A stretch of DNA of 64,000 nucleotides, taken from CAVQND01 sp049518415. GTDB taxonomy: Bacteria > Verrucomicrobiota > Verrucomicrobiia > Limisphaerales > UBA8199. The position numbers were made by a program, and so were the translations under genes. Shown piece after piece: positions 51,336 through 61,503 of this stretch. The DNA lies in assembly GCA_049518415.1 (NCBI GenBank), contig JBEKRX010000018.1, positions 1 to 64,000 on the forward strand. Direction: 5' to 3'. How positions within the stretch are numbered: position 1 is the first letter of the stretch; each line of letters starts with the position of its first letter. The notes beneath the pieces were generated by a model. It did not search any database and was not told the DNA's origin. It saw nothing but the letters and a program-made list of their open reading frames with translations.

Positions 51336-53252
51336 ATGAAACTGGACGCACATATCCCTTCCGGCCCGCTCCCGGCGAAGTGGGACCAGCACAAGTTCGA
51401 GTTGAAGCTGGTCAGCCCGGCCAACAAGCGCAAATTCGAGGTCATCGTGGTCGGCAGCGGCCTGGCAGGGGCCTCGGCGGCGGCCTCGCTGGCGGAGCTG
51501 GGTTACCAGGTGAAATGCTTTTGTTTCCAGGACAGTCCGCGCCGCGCCCACAGCATTGCGGCCCAGGGCGGCATCAATGCCGCCAAGAACTACCAGAACG
51601 ACGGTGACAGCGTCTATCGGCTGTTTTACGACACGCTCAAGGGCGGGGATTTTCGGTCGCGCGAGGCCAACGTCTATCGGCTGGCGCAGGTGAGCGGGAA
51701 CATCATCGATCAGTGCGTGGCGCAGGGGGTGCCCTTCGCCCGCGAATACGGCGGGCTGCTGGCGAACCGCTCGTTCGGCGGGGCGCAGGTTTCGCGCACG
51801 TTCTACGCGCGCGGCCAGACCGGCCAGCAACTGCTGCTGGGCGCCTACCAGGCGCTGTGCCGGCAGATTAGCCTGGGGGCCGTGCAGATGTTTTCGCGCA
51901 CGGAGATGCTGGACCTGGTGGTCATTGACGGTCAGGCCAGGGGGATCGTCGCCCGCAACCTCCTGAGCGGGGAAATCTCCTGTCACCCGGCCGAGGCCGT
52001 GGTCCTGGCCACGGGCGGTTACGGCAACGTCTTTTTCCTGGCCACCTACGCCAAGGGCTCCAACGTCACCGCGATATGGCGCGCCTGCAAGAAGGGTGCC
52101 TTCTTTGCCAACCCCTGCTACACGCAAATCCACCCCACCTGCATCCCGGTCAGCGGCGAACACCAGTCCAAACTCACCCTGATGTCCGAGTCCCTGCGCA
52201 ACGATGGCCGGGTCTGGGTGCCCCAGCGCAAGGAAGATTGCCCCCGCCCGCCCGGCGCGATTGCCGAGGCCGACCGCGATTATTTCCTGGAGCGGAAGTA
52301 CCCGAGTTTCGGCAACCTGGCCCCGCGCGACATCTCCTCGCGGGCGGCGAAAGAAGCCTGCGACGCTGGCCGCGGCGTGGGGCCGGGGGCGCTGGGCGTC
52401 TACTTGGATTTTGCCGATGCGATCAAGCGGCTGGGCGAGGGGGTCATCCGGGAGCGTTACGGCAACCTCTTCGACATGTACGAGAAGATCACTGGCGAGA
52501 ACGCCTACCAGGTGCCGATGCGTATTTTCCCGGCGGTCCATTACGCGATGGGCGGACTGTGGGTGGACTACCATTTGATGAGCAATTTGCCGGGCCTGTT
52601 CGTCCTGGGCGAGGCGAACTTCTCCGACCACGGCGCCAACCGCCTTGGGGCCAGCGCGCTCATGCAGGGCCTGGCGGACGGCTACTTCATTGTGCCTTAC
52701 ACCGTGGGCCACTACTTCGCCTCGGTCAAACAGGCCAAGGTCACCGCCAGCCACCCCGAGTTCAAGAAAGTCGAGGGGGACGTCAAAGCCTTCATCGCGC
52801 GGCTGCTGTCGGTCAAGGGCAAGCGGACGGCGCTGTCGCTGCACCGAGAGTTGGGGAAACTGCTCTGGGAGAAGTGCGGCATGGCGCGCAACGAAAGCGG
52901 CCTGAAGGAAGCGCTCAAACGCATCCCCGAACTGCGCGAGGAATTCTGGCAGAATATCAATGTCCCCGGCGAGGGCGGCGATTTGAACCAGACGCTGGAA
53001 TACGCCGGGCGCGTGGCCGATTACATGGAGTTCGCCGAACTGCTTTGCCTGGACGCGCTGCATCGCCGCGAATCGTGCGGCGGGCATTTCCGCGAGGAAT
53101 TCCAATGGCCCGACGGCGAGGCCCGGCGCGACGACGAGAATTTCGCTTATGTGGCCGCCTGGGAATACCAGAGCCCGAACCGGCCGCCGGTGCTGCACAA
53201 AGAACCGCTGGTCTATGAAGCCGTCCAGATGAGCACGAGGAGCTACAAGTGA
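51336..53252 (+). CDS. sdhA: succinate dehydrogenase flavoprotein subunit
   Basis: 638 residues. FAD dinucleotide motif VVGSGLAGASAAASLAELG, covalent-FAD His in RRAHSIAAQGGINAAKN, substrate region HPTCIPVSGEHQSKLT, active-site area HYAMGGLWVDYHLM, and the FAD-binding GEANFSDHGANRLGASALMQ. Oxidises succinate to fumarate on the cytoplasmic side of complex II. The sequence variant (short, with a b558 subunit) matches the Bacteroidetes/epsilonproteobacteria-like class. Its stop overlaps sdhB (GTGA at 53249-53252). Confidence 0.97.
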   Translation: MKLDAHIPSGPLPAKWDQHKFELKLVSPANKRKFEVIVVGSGLAGASAAASLAELGYQVKCFCFQDSPRRAHSIAAQGGINAAKNYQNDGDSVYRLFYDTLKGGDFRSREANVYRLAQVSGNIIDQCVAQGVPFAREYGGLLANRSFGGAQVSRTFYARGQTGQQLLLGAYQALCRQISLGAVQMFSRTEMLDLVVIDGQARGIVARNLLSGEISCHPAEAVVLATGGYGNVFFLATYAKGSNVTAIWRACKKGAFFANPCYTQIHPTCIPVSGEHQSKLTLMSESLRNDGRVWVPQRKEDCPRPPGAIAEADRDYFLERKYPSFGNLAPRDISSRAAKEACDAGRGVGPGALGVYLDFADAIKRLGEGVIRERYGNLFDMYEKITGENAYQVPMRIFPAVHYAMGGLWVDYHLMSNLPGLFVLGEANFSDHGANRLGASALMQGLADGYFIVPYTVGHYFASVKQAKVTASHPEFKKVEGDVKAFIARLLSVKGKRTALSLHRELGKLLWEKCGMARNESGLKEALKRIPELREEFWQNINVPGEGGDLNQTLEYAGRVADYMEFAELLCLDALHRRESCGGHFREEFQWPDGEARRDDENFAYVAAWEYQSPNRPPVLHKEPLVYEAVQMSTRSYK

Positions 53253-53995
53253 ATCTGACCCTTAAAGTATGGCGGCAGAAGAACGGCCAGACCCCCGGCC
53301 ACTTCGAGACTTACGAGGCGAGCAACGTGGTGCCGGACATGTCTTTCCTGGAGCTGCTCGACGTGGTGAACGAAGGGCTCCTGGGGCGCGGCCAGGAACC
53401 GATTGCCTTCGACTCGGATTGTCGCGAAGGCATCTGCGGCATGTGTTCCCTGGTCATCAACGGGCTCCCGCATGGCGGCCGGCGCGGCACCGCCACCTGC
53501 CAGCTTCACCTCCGGCATTTCAAGGACGGCCAGGCCATCACCATCGAGCCCTGGCGCGCGCGGGCCTTCCCCATGCTCAAAGACCTCTGCACCAATCGGA
53601 GTGCCTTTGACCGCGTCATTCAAGCCGGCGGCTTTATCTCCGTGAACACGGGCGGCGCCCCGGACGGCAACGCCCTCCCGGTCTCCAAGGACGTCGCCGA
53701 CCGCGCGATGGACGCGGCGGCCTGCATCGGCTGCGGCGCCTGTGTGGCCGTCTGCAAGAACGCCTCCGCCATGCTCTTCGTCGCCGCCAAAGTCTCCCAT
53801 CTGAACCTCCTGCCCCAGGGCCGAGCCGAAAAGGACCGTCGCGTGCTCAACATGGTGCGCCAGATGGACGCCGAGGGCTTCGGCAACTGCACGGTCACCG
53901 GCTCCTGCGAGGCGGTTTGTCCCAAGGAAATCAGCCTCAACTTCATCGCCAAGCTCAACCGCGACTTTGGCCTCGCGATCCTCAAAGGGAAGTGA
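53249..53995 (+). CDS. sdhB: succinate dehydrogenase iron-sulfur subunit
   Basis: 248 residues from GTG. The [2Fe-2S] motif is CREGICGMCSLVINGLPHG; the two cubane/three-iron motifs are CIGCGACVAVCKNASAMLF and CTVTGSCEAVCPKEISLNF. Electron transfer from the FAD of SdhA to the quinone site. Translationally coupled to sdhA. Completes sdhCAB; nothing else belongs to this operon downstream. Confidence 0.97.
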   Translation: MNLTLKVWRQKNGQTPGHFETYEASNVVPDMSFLELLDVVNEGLLGRGQEPIAFDSDCREGICGMCSLVINGLPHGGRRGTATCQLHLRHFKDGQAITIEPWRARAFPMLKDLCTNRSAFDRVIQAGGFISVNTGGAPDGNALPVSKDVADRAMDAAACIGCGACVAVCKNASAMLFVAAKVSHLNLLPQGRAEKDRRVLNMVRQMDAEGFGNCTVTGSCEAVCPKEISLNFIAKLNRDFGLAILKGK

Positions 53996-54059
53996 CCAAG
54001 CGACGCGGCCACGAAGTTACAAAGCTACACCGTTACAACCTTATAACGTTGAAGCAGTC

Positions 54060-55100
54060 TTACTTTGTGGGATAATCGCAACGAAAAATGGCATTGGGGA
54101 GCACTTTATTGCCGCAATCCCATTGCCATACAAAAAAGGCCTGCCGCTCCGGAGAATAGACCACTCCCGCAGCCTGGATTGGGGTGGGTTCGGCAACCTG
54201 TGCCCAGGACGAGCCTTTATCTGAAGACACTTTGATGCAATTCGCTCCCACCGCGGCCAGTCTGCCGTCCGGGAGTTCGATCACGTGAGCGCCCTTGATC
54301 GCGCCGAAACCGCATGCTTGAACCCAGGCCTGTCCCTGGTCAGCACTTCGGATGACCCCACGATCATAGATCAGTTCCCAATAGATCGTGCCATCTGAGG
54401 CGGCCAGGGGAATGCCGTTCGCCTCCAAGGTGCAGACCGAGGTCCAGGTCGTTCCGCCATCGGTTGTACGATAAACTCCGCCGGTGCCGACGCCATAACC
54501 CGAGGCGTTGACCAGATACGTTGACGCGCTGGCCAGGAGCGGATTGGAAGAGAATTTCGTCCCGGCCGGCAGATTGGTCCCGACATTGGCCCAGTTCCGG
54601 CCTCCATCCACCGATTTCCAAACCGTACGGCTTTGCTCATGGCCGCCGGCCAGCAAAGTCAGCCGCTGCGGGTCAGAAAAATCAATGCTCAGATAATCGT
54701 TATGAGTGATCTTTCCCAGATGATGAAAGGTCTGGCCGCCATCGGTCGTTTGATACACGCCGAAGCTGTTATAGATGCCGCTTTCCCAGAAAACATCGGA
54801 ATTGGCCGGGTCATACACGATCCAGGAAGGCCGGTTGACGATGAGGTCGGAGCCGCCGCCTTGACCCAGGGGCGTCCAGTTCATGCCGCCGTCGCTCGTC
54901 GCCCATAACCCTTTCTGGGCAATACCGGCAATGATTTCGTCTTTGCCGGGAACCACGGAAAGCAGGCAAAGGTTGCCGCATTCCGACGGCATATTGGCAA
55001 GGTTGCCAGTGACGTTCACCCATCCAGCAAAGACCGGCGAGACCGCGCCGCATAACGAAATCCCTAAAGGCAGGAGACAATGGATTAACCTTTGGCTCAT
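54060..55100 (-). CDS. exported BNR/sialidase-type repeat protein
   Basis: 346 residues from ATG 55100 (MSQRLIHCLLPLGISLCGAV), a signal peptide; the ORF start at 55220 adds 40 polar residues before it and is less likely. The mature part has BNR/Asp-box repeats: SDGGMNWTPLG, TDGGQTFHHLG, VDGGRNWANVG, TDGGTTWTSVC, ADQGQAWVQAC and DKGSSWAQVA, six in all, suggesting a beta-propeller. Such proteins include sialidases, photosystem factors (Ycf48) and surface binders; no catalytic residues of sialidase were identified, so a binding role is as likely. Isolated between sdhB and the ATP-binding gene. Confidence 0.75.
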   Translation of the reverse strand: MSQRLIHCLLPLGISLCGAVSPVFAGWVNVTGNLANMPSECGNLCLLSVVPGKDEIIAGIAQKGLWATSDGGMNWTPLGQGGGSDLIVNRPSWIVYDPANSDVFWESGIYNSFGVYQTTDGGQTFHHLGKITHNDYLSIDFSDPQRLTLLAGGHEQSRTVWKSVDGGRNWANVGTNLPAGTKFSSNPLLASASTYLVNASGYGVGTGGVYRTTDGGTTWTSVCTLEANGIPLAASDGTIYWELIYDRGVIRSADQGQAWVQACGFGAIKGAHVIELPDGRLAAVGANCIKVSSDKGSSWAQVAEPTPIQAAGVVYSPERQAFFVWQWDCGNKVLPNAIFRCDYPTK

Positions 55101-55233
55101 CGGAGAAAGGACAGGCAATTGTCGTGAGGGGTGTTTTTCATCGGGGCCCGCACACGCGGTCAGGGGCGACGGCGGGGGTGATTTTCGAACCAATTCGTCG
55201 ATGCCCGCCTGTCGCCACAATCGGGAAGCCCCT

Positions 55234-57093
55234 TCACAGGAGTCTCTCCTTCGTGAACTCGGGGTTTAGTTCGTAGCGGGGTTTGTTTTCGTGACGTCTA
55301 ATGTACCCTGAATCCTCGAGCTTGTTAAAAGAACGCCGGACCTTGCGGTACAGGACATCAAACTGGTGAATCCCTTCCTGCTCCGGAAATTTCTGGGACC
55401 AGAATATGAAACTGGCTTGTTTGGCGCTCACGAAATGCGCTTTCGAGAAGTGATTAAAGCGATAAACGATGCTTAGGATTTCTTTTAGAAATGGGGCGAG
55501 AGCATCAAGTCCGGGTCCGAACATCTGCCTCAGCTCCTCCAGGTAGTTACTCGACAGCAGGACGCGATCGGCGAGATAGATAGGGTAGAGCGGTGGGCTC
55601 GAAGGATGTTTGGTAATCAGACCCGCCCTTTCCAGCGGGATCAATTCGTTGAAATGATTGTTGTCCGGGGTGAGGATGATCGTGTAGCGTAATTGCTCGT
55701 TGGCCCATTCCGATTTGATCAAGTAAGCCAAGACGAGCTTCTGCGGTTCGCTCAACGGATTTCCCTGTAGCTTGCCCTCAAGGTAGCCGTCGAAAGATTG
55801 TAGGATCCACTCCATCCGCTCATCCAGCAGTTTGCCTGAGCACAAAAACAGTTCTACCTCCTCTGAGTAAAACCGGTAGTAAGGCAGGTCGATTTGATTC
55901 TGGAGGCAAACGTCAACCAGGGTGGCCATTCCGATCCCACGGCCTTCCCATTTCCGGAAGACCCTGAGCACGTTAGCCAGGCGGGGGTTTCTCGGCTTGG
56001 CTTCGGGAATGATCCGCCGCAACGGAACTGCCGCCTCAGGGGCCTCGATCAGCAGGTTTTTTCGGAAAGAGCCAGGATTCCGAATTGAAATGTAGGCGCC
56101 GGGTTTGACAGCGATGATTACCTGCCTGTTGATGGTATAATCACGGTGCGCCAGGGCGTTGTTAGTGGTTTCGCGGATCAACCTTTCGGGGTATTGCAAC
56201 GACGGACTGCCGCCTTGGGCGACGCTTACTCCAACCTGGATATTGCGCAGGACGTAAGCGACTGAAGATTCCATGAGCGGGATGATGTTGTTGATCAGGT
56301 CCTGCTTGTCCTGTGCGATCTCCTGGGGCACGTCCACATAGCCATGGACATGACAGCGGAATTGCAGTGCGTCCTCCGGATGCGCCCCACAAACAAGCAT
56401 GCCGAGCGTCGTCATTTGATTATTGATGACAAACTGTTTTCGAGTCAGGAACGGCATCGCTGAGGCCAGGTCGGCCTTGATCGTCTCGACTTTCACTGGC
56501 TGGTTAAGGTGGTGGATGTGCTCATTCAACTTGTCCAAGTCGATGCGATCGGGGGTAATCCCCGGCAGCGGGCGGATCTCCCTGGCCTGGAGTGCCTCTC
56601 GCCTGTAATCTTCCTGCGCTTCGATGTCCGCCTCGGAAATTTTATGCTCACCGGTCAGCGACCGCCGGTATGCAACACCTTGGTAAAAGCAGAACTTCCG
56701 CTCCGCTGACAGCTCGTCCACGTACACAATGGCCACCCGGCCGCCCATGAAATCGCGCAATTCCATCGGGGGAAAGCAATCGCTGAGATTTAGCGGGTTG
56801 CCCGGCCGGTCGGTGAAAAGGGTCGCAAACTCCTTGAGCTTTGCCTCGGCATCCTCGCGGTAGCCGGTGAAGACATAACGCCGCGGCTGCCCCTGCCCTT
56901 CCTCCTTTACGCCCAGGATTAGAATACCGCCACGCGTGTTGAGGAAGGCGTTCACAGCGATATGGCGCTGTTTCCAGTCTCCACCGGTGGAGGGCACGGG
57001 TTTGATCTCGATCCCTTCCGACTCCAGTTGCTGGTAGCTGCCGCGGCTGATCAGATCTGCCAACTGGCTCAGGATTTTATCAACGATTTTCAT
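55234..57093 (-). CDS. AlbA_2/Schlafen-type ATP-binding protein
   Basis: 619 residues from ATG 57093 (MKIVDKILSQLADLISRGSY); the longer ORF to 57333 has no support. The N-terminal AlbA_2 domain is seen in ESEGIEIKPVPSTGGDWKQR and AFLNTRGGILILGVKEEGQG. A GHKL-like ATP-binding region with RETTNNALAHRDYTINRQV (N box) and GRGIGMATLVDVCL follows. The C-terminal half is helical, with winged-helix-like GYIRRHENKPRYELN. Such proteins are ATP-binding transcriptional regulators or defence factors, often horizontally acquired. Function unknown here. Confidence 0.85.
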   Translation of the reverse strand: MKIVDKILSQLADLISRGSYQQLESEGIEIKPVPSTGGDWKQRHIAVNAFLNTRGGILILGVKEEGQGQPRRYVFTGYREDAEAKLKEFATLFTDRPGNPLNLSDCFPPMELRDFMGGRVAIVYVDELSAERKFCFYQGVAYRRSLTGEHKISEADIEAQEDYRREALQAREIRPLPGITPDRIDLDKLNEHIHHLNQPVKVETIKADLASAMPFLTRKQFVINNQMTTLGMLVCGAHPEDALQFRCHVHGYVDVPQEIAQDKQDLINNIIPLMESSVAYVLRNIQVGVSVAQGGSPSLQYPERLIRETTNNALAHRDYTINRQVIIAVKPGAYISIRNPGSFRKNLLIEAPEAAVPLRRIIPEAKPRNPRLANVLRVFRKWEGRGIGMATLVDVCLQNQIDLPYYRFYSEEVELFLCSGKLLDERMEWILQSFDGYLEGKLQGNPLSEPQKLVLAYLIKSEWANEQLRYTIILTPDNNHFNELIPLERAGLITKHPSSPPLYPIYLADRVLLSSNYLEELRQMFGPGLDALAPFLKEILSIVYRFNHFSKAHFVSAKQASFIFWSQKFPEQEGIHQFDVLYRKVRRSFNKLEDSGYIRRHENKPRYELNPEFTKERLL

Positions 57094-57380
57094 CAGTTCC
57101 AACCTAGCGGATAATCTCGCGTGAATCAGCCTTTTCTTTACGCTCGGGAGTCCGCCGACATCGGCTCGCCCTGCCGGGTGAGAGCGCGGGGCGCTGGCGG
57201 CGACCATTCGTAACGGCGCGATTAGGCCAGAAAGTCCGCAAAGGCACAGGTTACGGTTGGGCTGCAATCGGTGCCACTCAATCAAAAGGCTGGCCCACCG
57301 CCCGCTCCAAGCACCTTGCCGGCGGCACAACATTGGCGGCCCGCGTGCGCTCCCAGGCGGGGCGAAACCCGCCGGCTTGA

Positions 57381-57659
57381 TTAGCCGGCCAGGCCTGTTC
57401 CAGCGCAGGCCGGGCAGGGCGGCGGCGCGTGGCGGATCAGGTGATAGATGTAATCCTTGAGCTTGGCGCGGCGCATCTTGAGTTCCTCAATCTCCTGATC
57501 CGTCGCGAAATCGATTTCCTCCTCGATCCGGTAGATTTCGTCGTCCAACCGGTGGTACTCGTCGAAAAGACTCCGGAAATGGTCGTCAGACTCCTTCAGA
57601 CGCTTGATCGTCTCGCGATGTTCCGGAAACTCTTGCAAGAGGGGATGATGGAGGTCCAT
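57381..57659 (-). CDS. DUF465/YdcH-like small coiled-coil protein
   Basis: 92 residues starting MDLHHPLLQEFPEHRETIKR; the ORF extension to 57854 is unlikely. The helix HFRSLFDEYHRLDDEIYRIE with the following EEIEDF-type charge pattern (ATDQEIEELKMRRAKLKDYI) is the YdcH/DUF465 signature: two amphipathic helices forming a hairpin. The C-terminal CPACAGTG looks like a half zinc-ribbon. Role unknown; relatives are small cytoplasmic proteins. Confidence 0.75.
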   Translation of the reverse strand: MDLHHPLLQEFPEHRETIKRLKESDDHFRSLFDEYHRLDDEIYRIEEEIDFATDQEIEELKMRRAKLKDYIYHLIRHAPPPCPACAGTGLAG

Positions 57660-58066
57660 GGGTGGGGTCTCCTGTTTCAGTTCTGTAACCTGGATGTTTG
57701 CTCGATTGAATCCCGAAGCCACGGGCAAAGGCCATAAAACGCCTGTGCTCGCTGGGCAGGGACGGGCGGCCGGCACCTTTTCCGGTGAGTTCAACCTGTC
57801 TGCGTTCGCAATCGGCCTGCCGGCTGCCGGATATTCGTGTCGCTTCAAATCCATTCGCGGTTCCGCCCCGCGGGGCGGCGCGGAATAATCCTATGCCCGA
57901 CTCGCGCGTAGTAAAGTTTTCTTTTTGCCTTAGCGCCGCGTAGCGCCGGTGGCACTGTCCAGGTGCGCCCGGGCTTGGGCGTTCGCTGCCGGGTTGCTGG
58001 ACATATGGGATGCCAAAGGGCTATATCTGGCCTGGCGCTCAGCGCCCAAGCCTGGCGCAAGACGAA
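57660..58066. other. Intergenic stretch with one MITE-end-like motif
   Basis: No credible gene. GGTGGCACTGTCCAGGTGCG at 57948-57967 resembles the terminal repeat of the 31.8-kb MITE (17 of 21 positions in the extended match), so it may be a solo end. The rest shows no hairpin or recognisable motif; it should carry the promoter of the gene at 58067. Confidence 0.45.
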
Positions 58067-60715
58067 ATGAAAACCAAATTAGTTGTTCCTGCCCTGGCTC
58101 GGTGGCCAGCCTTGGTCGGCTTAGGTTTTATTGCCGCTCAAGCGGGTCGCTCGGCCACGACGCGGCCGCAGTATTACGCGCACGCCGCCGTGCACGATGA
58201 GCAAGGAGTCATCGCACCCTGGTATCGCGGGCTGAACGGCCAATGCGACTTCCGGGTGCGCATCGCGGCGGAGACCTTGAAGCGGTATCCGTGGACTACG
58301 GTCAGCAACGCGATTGCAGCCTACCCGCATTACGTTTTCAGCGGGGTTTGGCAAATTGCCTCGAACGGGGCGATCACCCCCAAGGTCCCCAGCGACTGGG
58401 CCAATGCGGACCTCGGCCAGCGGGCGATTAACCTGCTCAACGGCTGGGTGGACTATTACCGCTATACCGGCGACCCGGCGGCGGTGGCGCACGTCACATA
58501 CATAGCCGACTTCCTGCTCGACCATTGCCTCACGCCGCCCGACCACCCCTGGCCGGGCCTGTTCATCAGCGCCCCGACCAAAGGCCATCCTTACGCCAAG
58601 GCCGACCCGCGCGGCCTGATTCAACTCGACCTCTGCGCCGCCGCCGGACGCGGCCTGCTCCGCGCCGGCCAGCTTACCGGGAACACACGCTGGCTCGCGG
58701 CGGCGGAGCATTGGGGGGATTTGCTGGCCGCCAGATGCCATACAAGTCCCGAGGCCGACCCCTGGCCGCGTTACGCCAACCCGGAAGACGCGCCTTGGAA
58801 AGACAACAAGCAGACCGGCGGCGTGACCATGATTCTGGCATTCTTAGATGAACTCATCCGCTTGGGCTGCACGGGTGAAGCCAACGTCCTGCTCGCCGCG
58901 CGCGAGGCGGGCCGGCGGTATTTGCGGGACAAACTGCTCCCGGCCTGGACCGTGAACGATACCTGGGGCCGCTACTTTTGGGACTGGCCGAACCCGGTGC
59001 AGAACTGCTCGACGACGCCCGACGCCGCCAGCTACTTGCTCAACCACCCGGAGGTTTTTCCCAACTGGCGCGCCGACGCGCGCAATATCCTCACGCTCTT
59101 CCTGAACCGCAGCAGCGTGGCGCCCAACTCGGGCGGGGATGTGTATAGCGGCGCCTGGGCCTATCCCGAGGCCAACAACTGTTGCGGGCGCTCGCTCTGG
59201 TATGCGCCGCTGAACCTGGCCCCCACCCTGGCCCAATGGGCGGTGCAGGCCGACGATGCGTGGGGCCGCGAACTGGCCTATCGCCAACTGGTGCTCCAGA
59301 CCTACGATGCGCGCGAGAGCGGCGTGACCGAGGACAACATCGAGGGCGGCGTGCTTGTGAACGGCGAATGGTTCAACATTGCGCACCCGCTCCCCATGCG
59401 GTGGGTGCTGGCGGCCCTGGGCTGGCTGCCAGAGGAGCTGGGCGCCAGCCGCGAAAACCACCTGGTCCGCGCCTCCGCCGTGGTGAACTCGATCACCTAC
59501 GGCGCGGGGTCCATCAGGTACTCGACTTTCGACGCGCCCACGGACACGGTGGAAGTGCTGCGACTGGCCTTTGCTCCGAAATCCGTGCTGGCGGACGGCC
59601 GGCCGCTGCCCAAGCGAGGCGACTTGCGGGCCAACGGCTACACCGTGAAACGTCTGCCCAATGGAGACGCCATCGTCAGCATCCGGCATGACGGCCGGCA
59701 CAACCTCGCGGTGGCCGGCGATGACCCGCAGGCAACGCTGGCGGAGGATGCCCTGGCTTACGAGGGCCGATGGACGGCCGAGGCCGACGCTGCCGCTGCC
59801 GGCGGCACCCTGCGCGCCGCCGATACCCCGGGCGCCACCATGACCGCGCGGTTCTTTGGCAACCAGGTCCGCCTCATCGGCCGGGCCGACCCGGCTGGCG
59901 GCCTGGCCGACGTGTACTTGGACGATGCACGGCAGTTGGTCCACCTGGACTGCTGGAACCCCAGCCCACGAAACCAGCAAGTGCTCTATTACCGGAACGG
60001 CCTCGCGCAAGGGACACATACCTTGCGCATCGTCGCGCGCGGCCAGCACAATCCCTACTCCGCGGGCAGCCGCATCTATGTCCAGGCCGTGCAGTTTTCG
60101 GCGGCGGACCAGCCGTGGCATTTCCCGACCGGCACCGGCCCGACCGGGACCCAACGCATGGTATTCGGCCGCACCGCTCGCCAAGATTACCGCGACTCGC
60201 GGGGCCGGGCCTGGCGGCCCGCCACCGAATTCGTGCTGCGTCTGGGCGCGGAGCGCGACGCGCTGGACTCCTGGTGGACGCAACCCGCGAGAAGCGCCAT
60301 TGCTGCGACCCGGGACCCGGAGCTCTACCGCTACGGCGTGCACGGGCACGAGTTTTGGGTCAACGTCACCGTCGGGCCGGGCCGCTACCATGCCCGGCTG
60401 AAGTTCGCCGCCGCGCGCGGCCTGGACACCCGGACCAACTGCTTCAGCATCCTCATCAATGGTCAACGGCTGGTGGAGGACCTGGACGTGGCGGCGACCG
60501 CCGGCGGTCCGAATCGTGCGGTGGATTTGGTTTTCAACGACCTTGCGCCGCGCCAGGGAATCATCGAGGTTCGGCTTAAAGCTCCTTCCGCGCCGGGCAC
60601 CAACACCGTTGGGCAAGCCCAAGCCTTCCTCCAGGCCCTCGAGGTCGGTCCTGGCCCCGGCGGCCGCGGCGCGAAACCAAAGAAGGGAGCCGTCCCGAAT
60701 GGCCTTTCGGGTTAG
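58067..60715 (+). CDS. exported glycoside hydrolase-like protein with malectin-like C-terminal domain
   Basis: 882 residues from ATG 58067 (MKTKLVVPALARWPALVGLG), a signal peptide; an upstream ATG at 58010 is less likely. Residues about 60-420 look like an alpha/alpha-barrel glycosidase or lyase (ADPRGLIQLDLCAAAGRGLL, AAEHWGDLLAARCHTSPEA). Residues about 430-520 are a beta part (FNIAHPLPMRWVLAALGWLP). The C-terminus has beta-sandwiches, including a malectin/carbohydrate-binding-like HEFWVNVTVGPGRYHARLKF. I cannot name the CAZy family. The end overlaps the stop of the convergent prepilin gene by 4 bp. Confidence 0.65.
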   Translation: MKTKLVVPALARWPALVGLGFIAAQAGRSATTRPQYYAHAAVHDEQGVIAPWYRGLNGQCDFRVRIAAETLKRYPWTTVSNAIAAYPHYVFSGVWQIASNGAITPKVPSDWANADLGQRAINLLNGWVDYYRYTGDPAAVAHVTYIADFLLDHCLTPPDHPWPGLFISAPTKGHPYAKADPRGLIQLDLCAAAGRGLLRAGQLTGNTRWLAAAEHWGDLLAARCHTSPEADPWPRYANPEDAPWKDNKQTGGVTMILAFLDELIRLGCTGEANVLLAAREAGRRYLRDKLLPAWTVNDTWGRYFWDWPNPVQNCSTTPDAASYLLNHPEVFPNWRADARNILTLFLNRSSVAPNSGGDVYSGAWAYPEANNCCGRSLWYAPLNLAPTLAQWAVQADDAWGRELAYRQLVLQTYDARESGVTEDNIEGGVLVNGEWFNIAHPLPMRWVLAALGWLPEELGASRENHLVRASAVVNSITYGAGSIRYSTFDAPTDTVEVLRLAFAPKSVLADGRPLPKRGDLRANGYTVKRLPNGDAIVSIRHDGRHNLAVAGDDPQATLAEDALAYEGRWTAEADAAAAGGTLRAADTPGATMTARFFGNQVRLIGRADPAGGLADVYLDDARQLVHLDCWNPSPRNQQVLYYRNGLAQGTHTLRIVARGQHNPYSAGSRIYVQAVQFSAADQPWHFPTGTGPTGTQRMVFGRTARQDYRDSRGRAWRPATEFVLRLGAERDALDSWWTQPARSAIAATRDPELYRYGVHGHEFWVNVTVGPGRYHARLKFAAARGLDTRTNCFSILINGQRLVEDLDVAATAGGPNRAVDLVFNDLAPRQGIIEVRLKAPSAPGTNTVGQAQAFLQALEVGPGPGGRGAKPKKGAVPNGLSG

Positions 60716-61503
60716 TGCCCGTCGGCCTGTCCGGGATTGCACCAGAGGAGCCCTGGACCCGGGCGCAAGGATTCTTCTTTAAACTGCTGCCGCGTTATGA
60801 AGTGGACGCGGCCATCAAAGCCGGTAATCACAGCGCCTTTGCGGTGGCGCTTGCCGATGCCCTCTTCATCATTCGGATACTGGCTCGCATCCAGGCCGCT
60901 GTTATAAGCGAAGTAGCCGCCATAGTTGTTTACCTCCGGCTCCCAATGCACGTAGGCGACCGGATTGAAGGCGCTGATCTTGTAAGAGGTCCGGCCATGG
61001 GGATAATTGGCATTAAGATCCCCATAGCCGCACACCGCCCCGTTCATGACGTAACTCGACACCCGTTGTATCCGCTTCACAAAAGTCGGGCTGTTGGTGT
61101 AGTCCAGGGGGCAATAATAAACCTGCCGGTTCTTTAAGTACGGCCAGTAAAGACCCGCTTCCACGTAAGTCATTTCATTGGGGTTGTTGAAAGGATCAGG
61201 GGCGCGCCCCGCCACCGGCAGGTAAAGCCAGCTCGGCCCGAAGTCGTTGCGCCACTGGCAGTAGGCCATCCAGTCGTTGTTGTCGTGAGTGTACATCAGC
61301 ATGGCCAGGGCGAGCTGCCGATTGTGATTCACGCAGGCGGTGCGGGAGGCCTTCTCCTTGGCATTAGCCAGCGCCGGCAGGAGGAGGGCGGCGAGAATCG
61401 CAATAATGGCGATGACCACGAGCAGTTCGATCAGCGTAAAAGCGCCGCCGCCTTCCCTGACCGCGCATTCCTTAAACGAACGACTCCAGCCGGCCCTTTT
61501 CAT
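60712..61503 (-). CDS. type II secretion prepilin-like protein (DUF1559-like)
   Basis: 263 residues. A basic leader of about 20 residues is followed by the N-methylation site GGGAFTLIELLVVIAIIAIL and LAALLLPALANAKEKA, typical of prepilins cleaved by PilD-type peptidase, as in Verrucomicrobia, Planctomycetes and Lentisphaerae. The globular part has the H-x-G-A...F-D-G-x-V end (KGAVITGFDGRVHFI) of DUF1559-like pilins. No other pilus gene is nearby; such orphan pseudopilins are numerous in this group. Confidence 0.88.
   Translation of the reverse strand: MKRAGWSRSFKECAVREGGGAFTLIELLVVIAIIAILAALLLPALANAKEKASRTACVNHNRQLALAMLMYTHDNNDWMAYCQWRNDFGPSWLYLPVAGRAPDPFNNPNEMTYVEAGLYWPYLKNRQVYYCPLDYTNSPTFVKRIQRVSSYVMNGAVCGYGDLNANYPHGRTSYKISAFNPVAYVHWEPEVNNYGGYFAYNSGLDASQYPNDEEGIGKRHRKGAVITGFDGRVHFITRQQFKEESLRPGPGLLWCNPGQADGH

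Noticed and set aside
51315..53198. 627-codon minus-strand ORF opposite sdhA
   Set aside because: Pure shadow; sdhA carries all FAD motifs on the plus strand.
58844..60742. 632-codon minus-strand ORF opposite the glycosidase-like gene
   Set aside because: No domain, compositionally antisense; the plus frame has a signal peptide and carbohydrate-binding-like folds.
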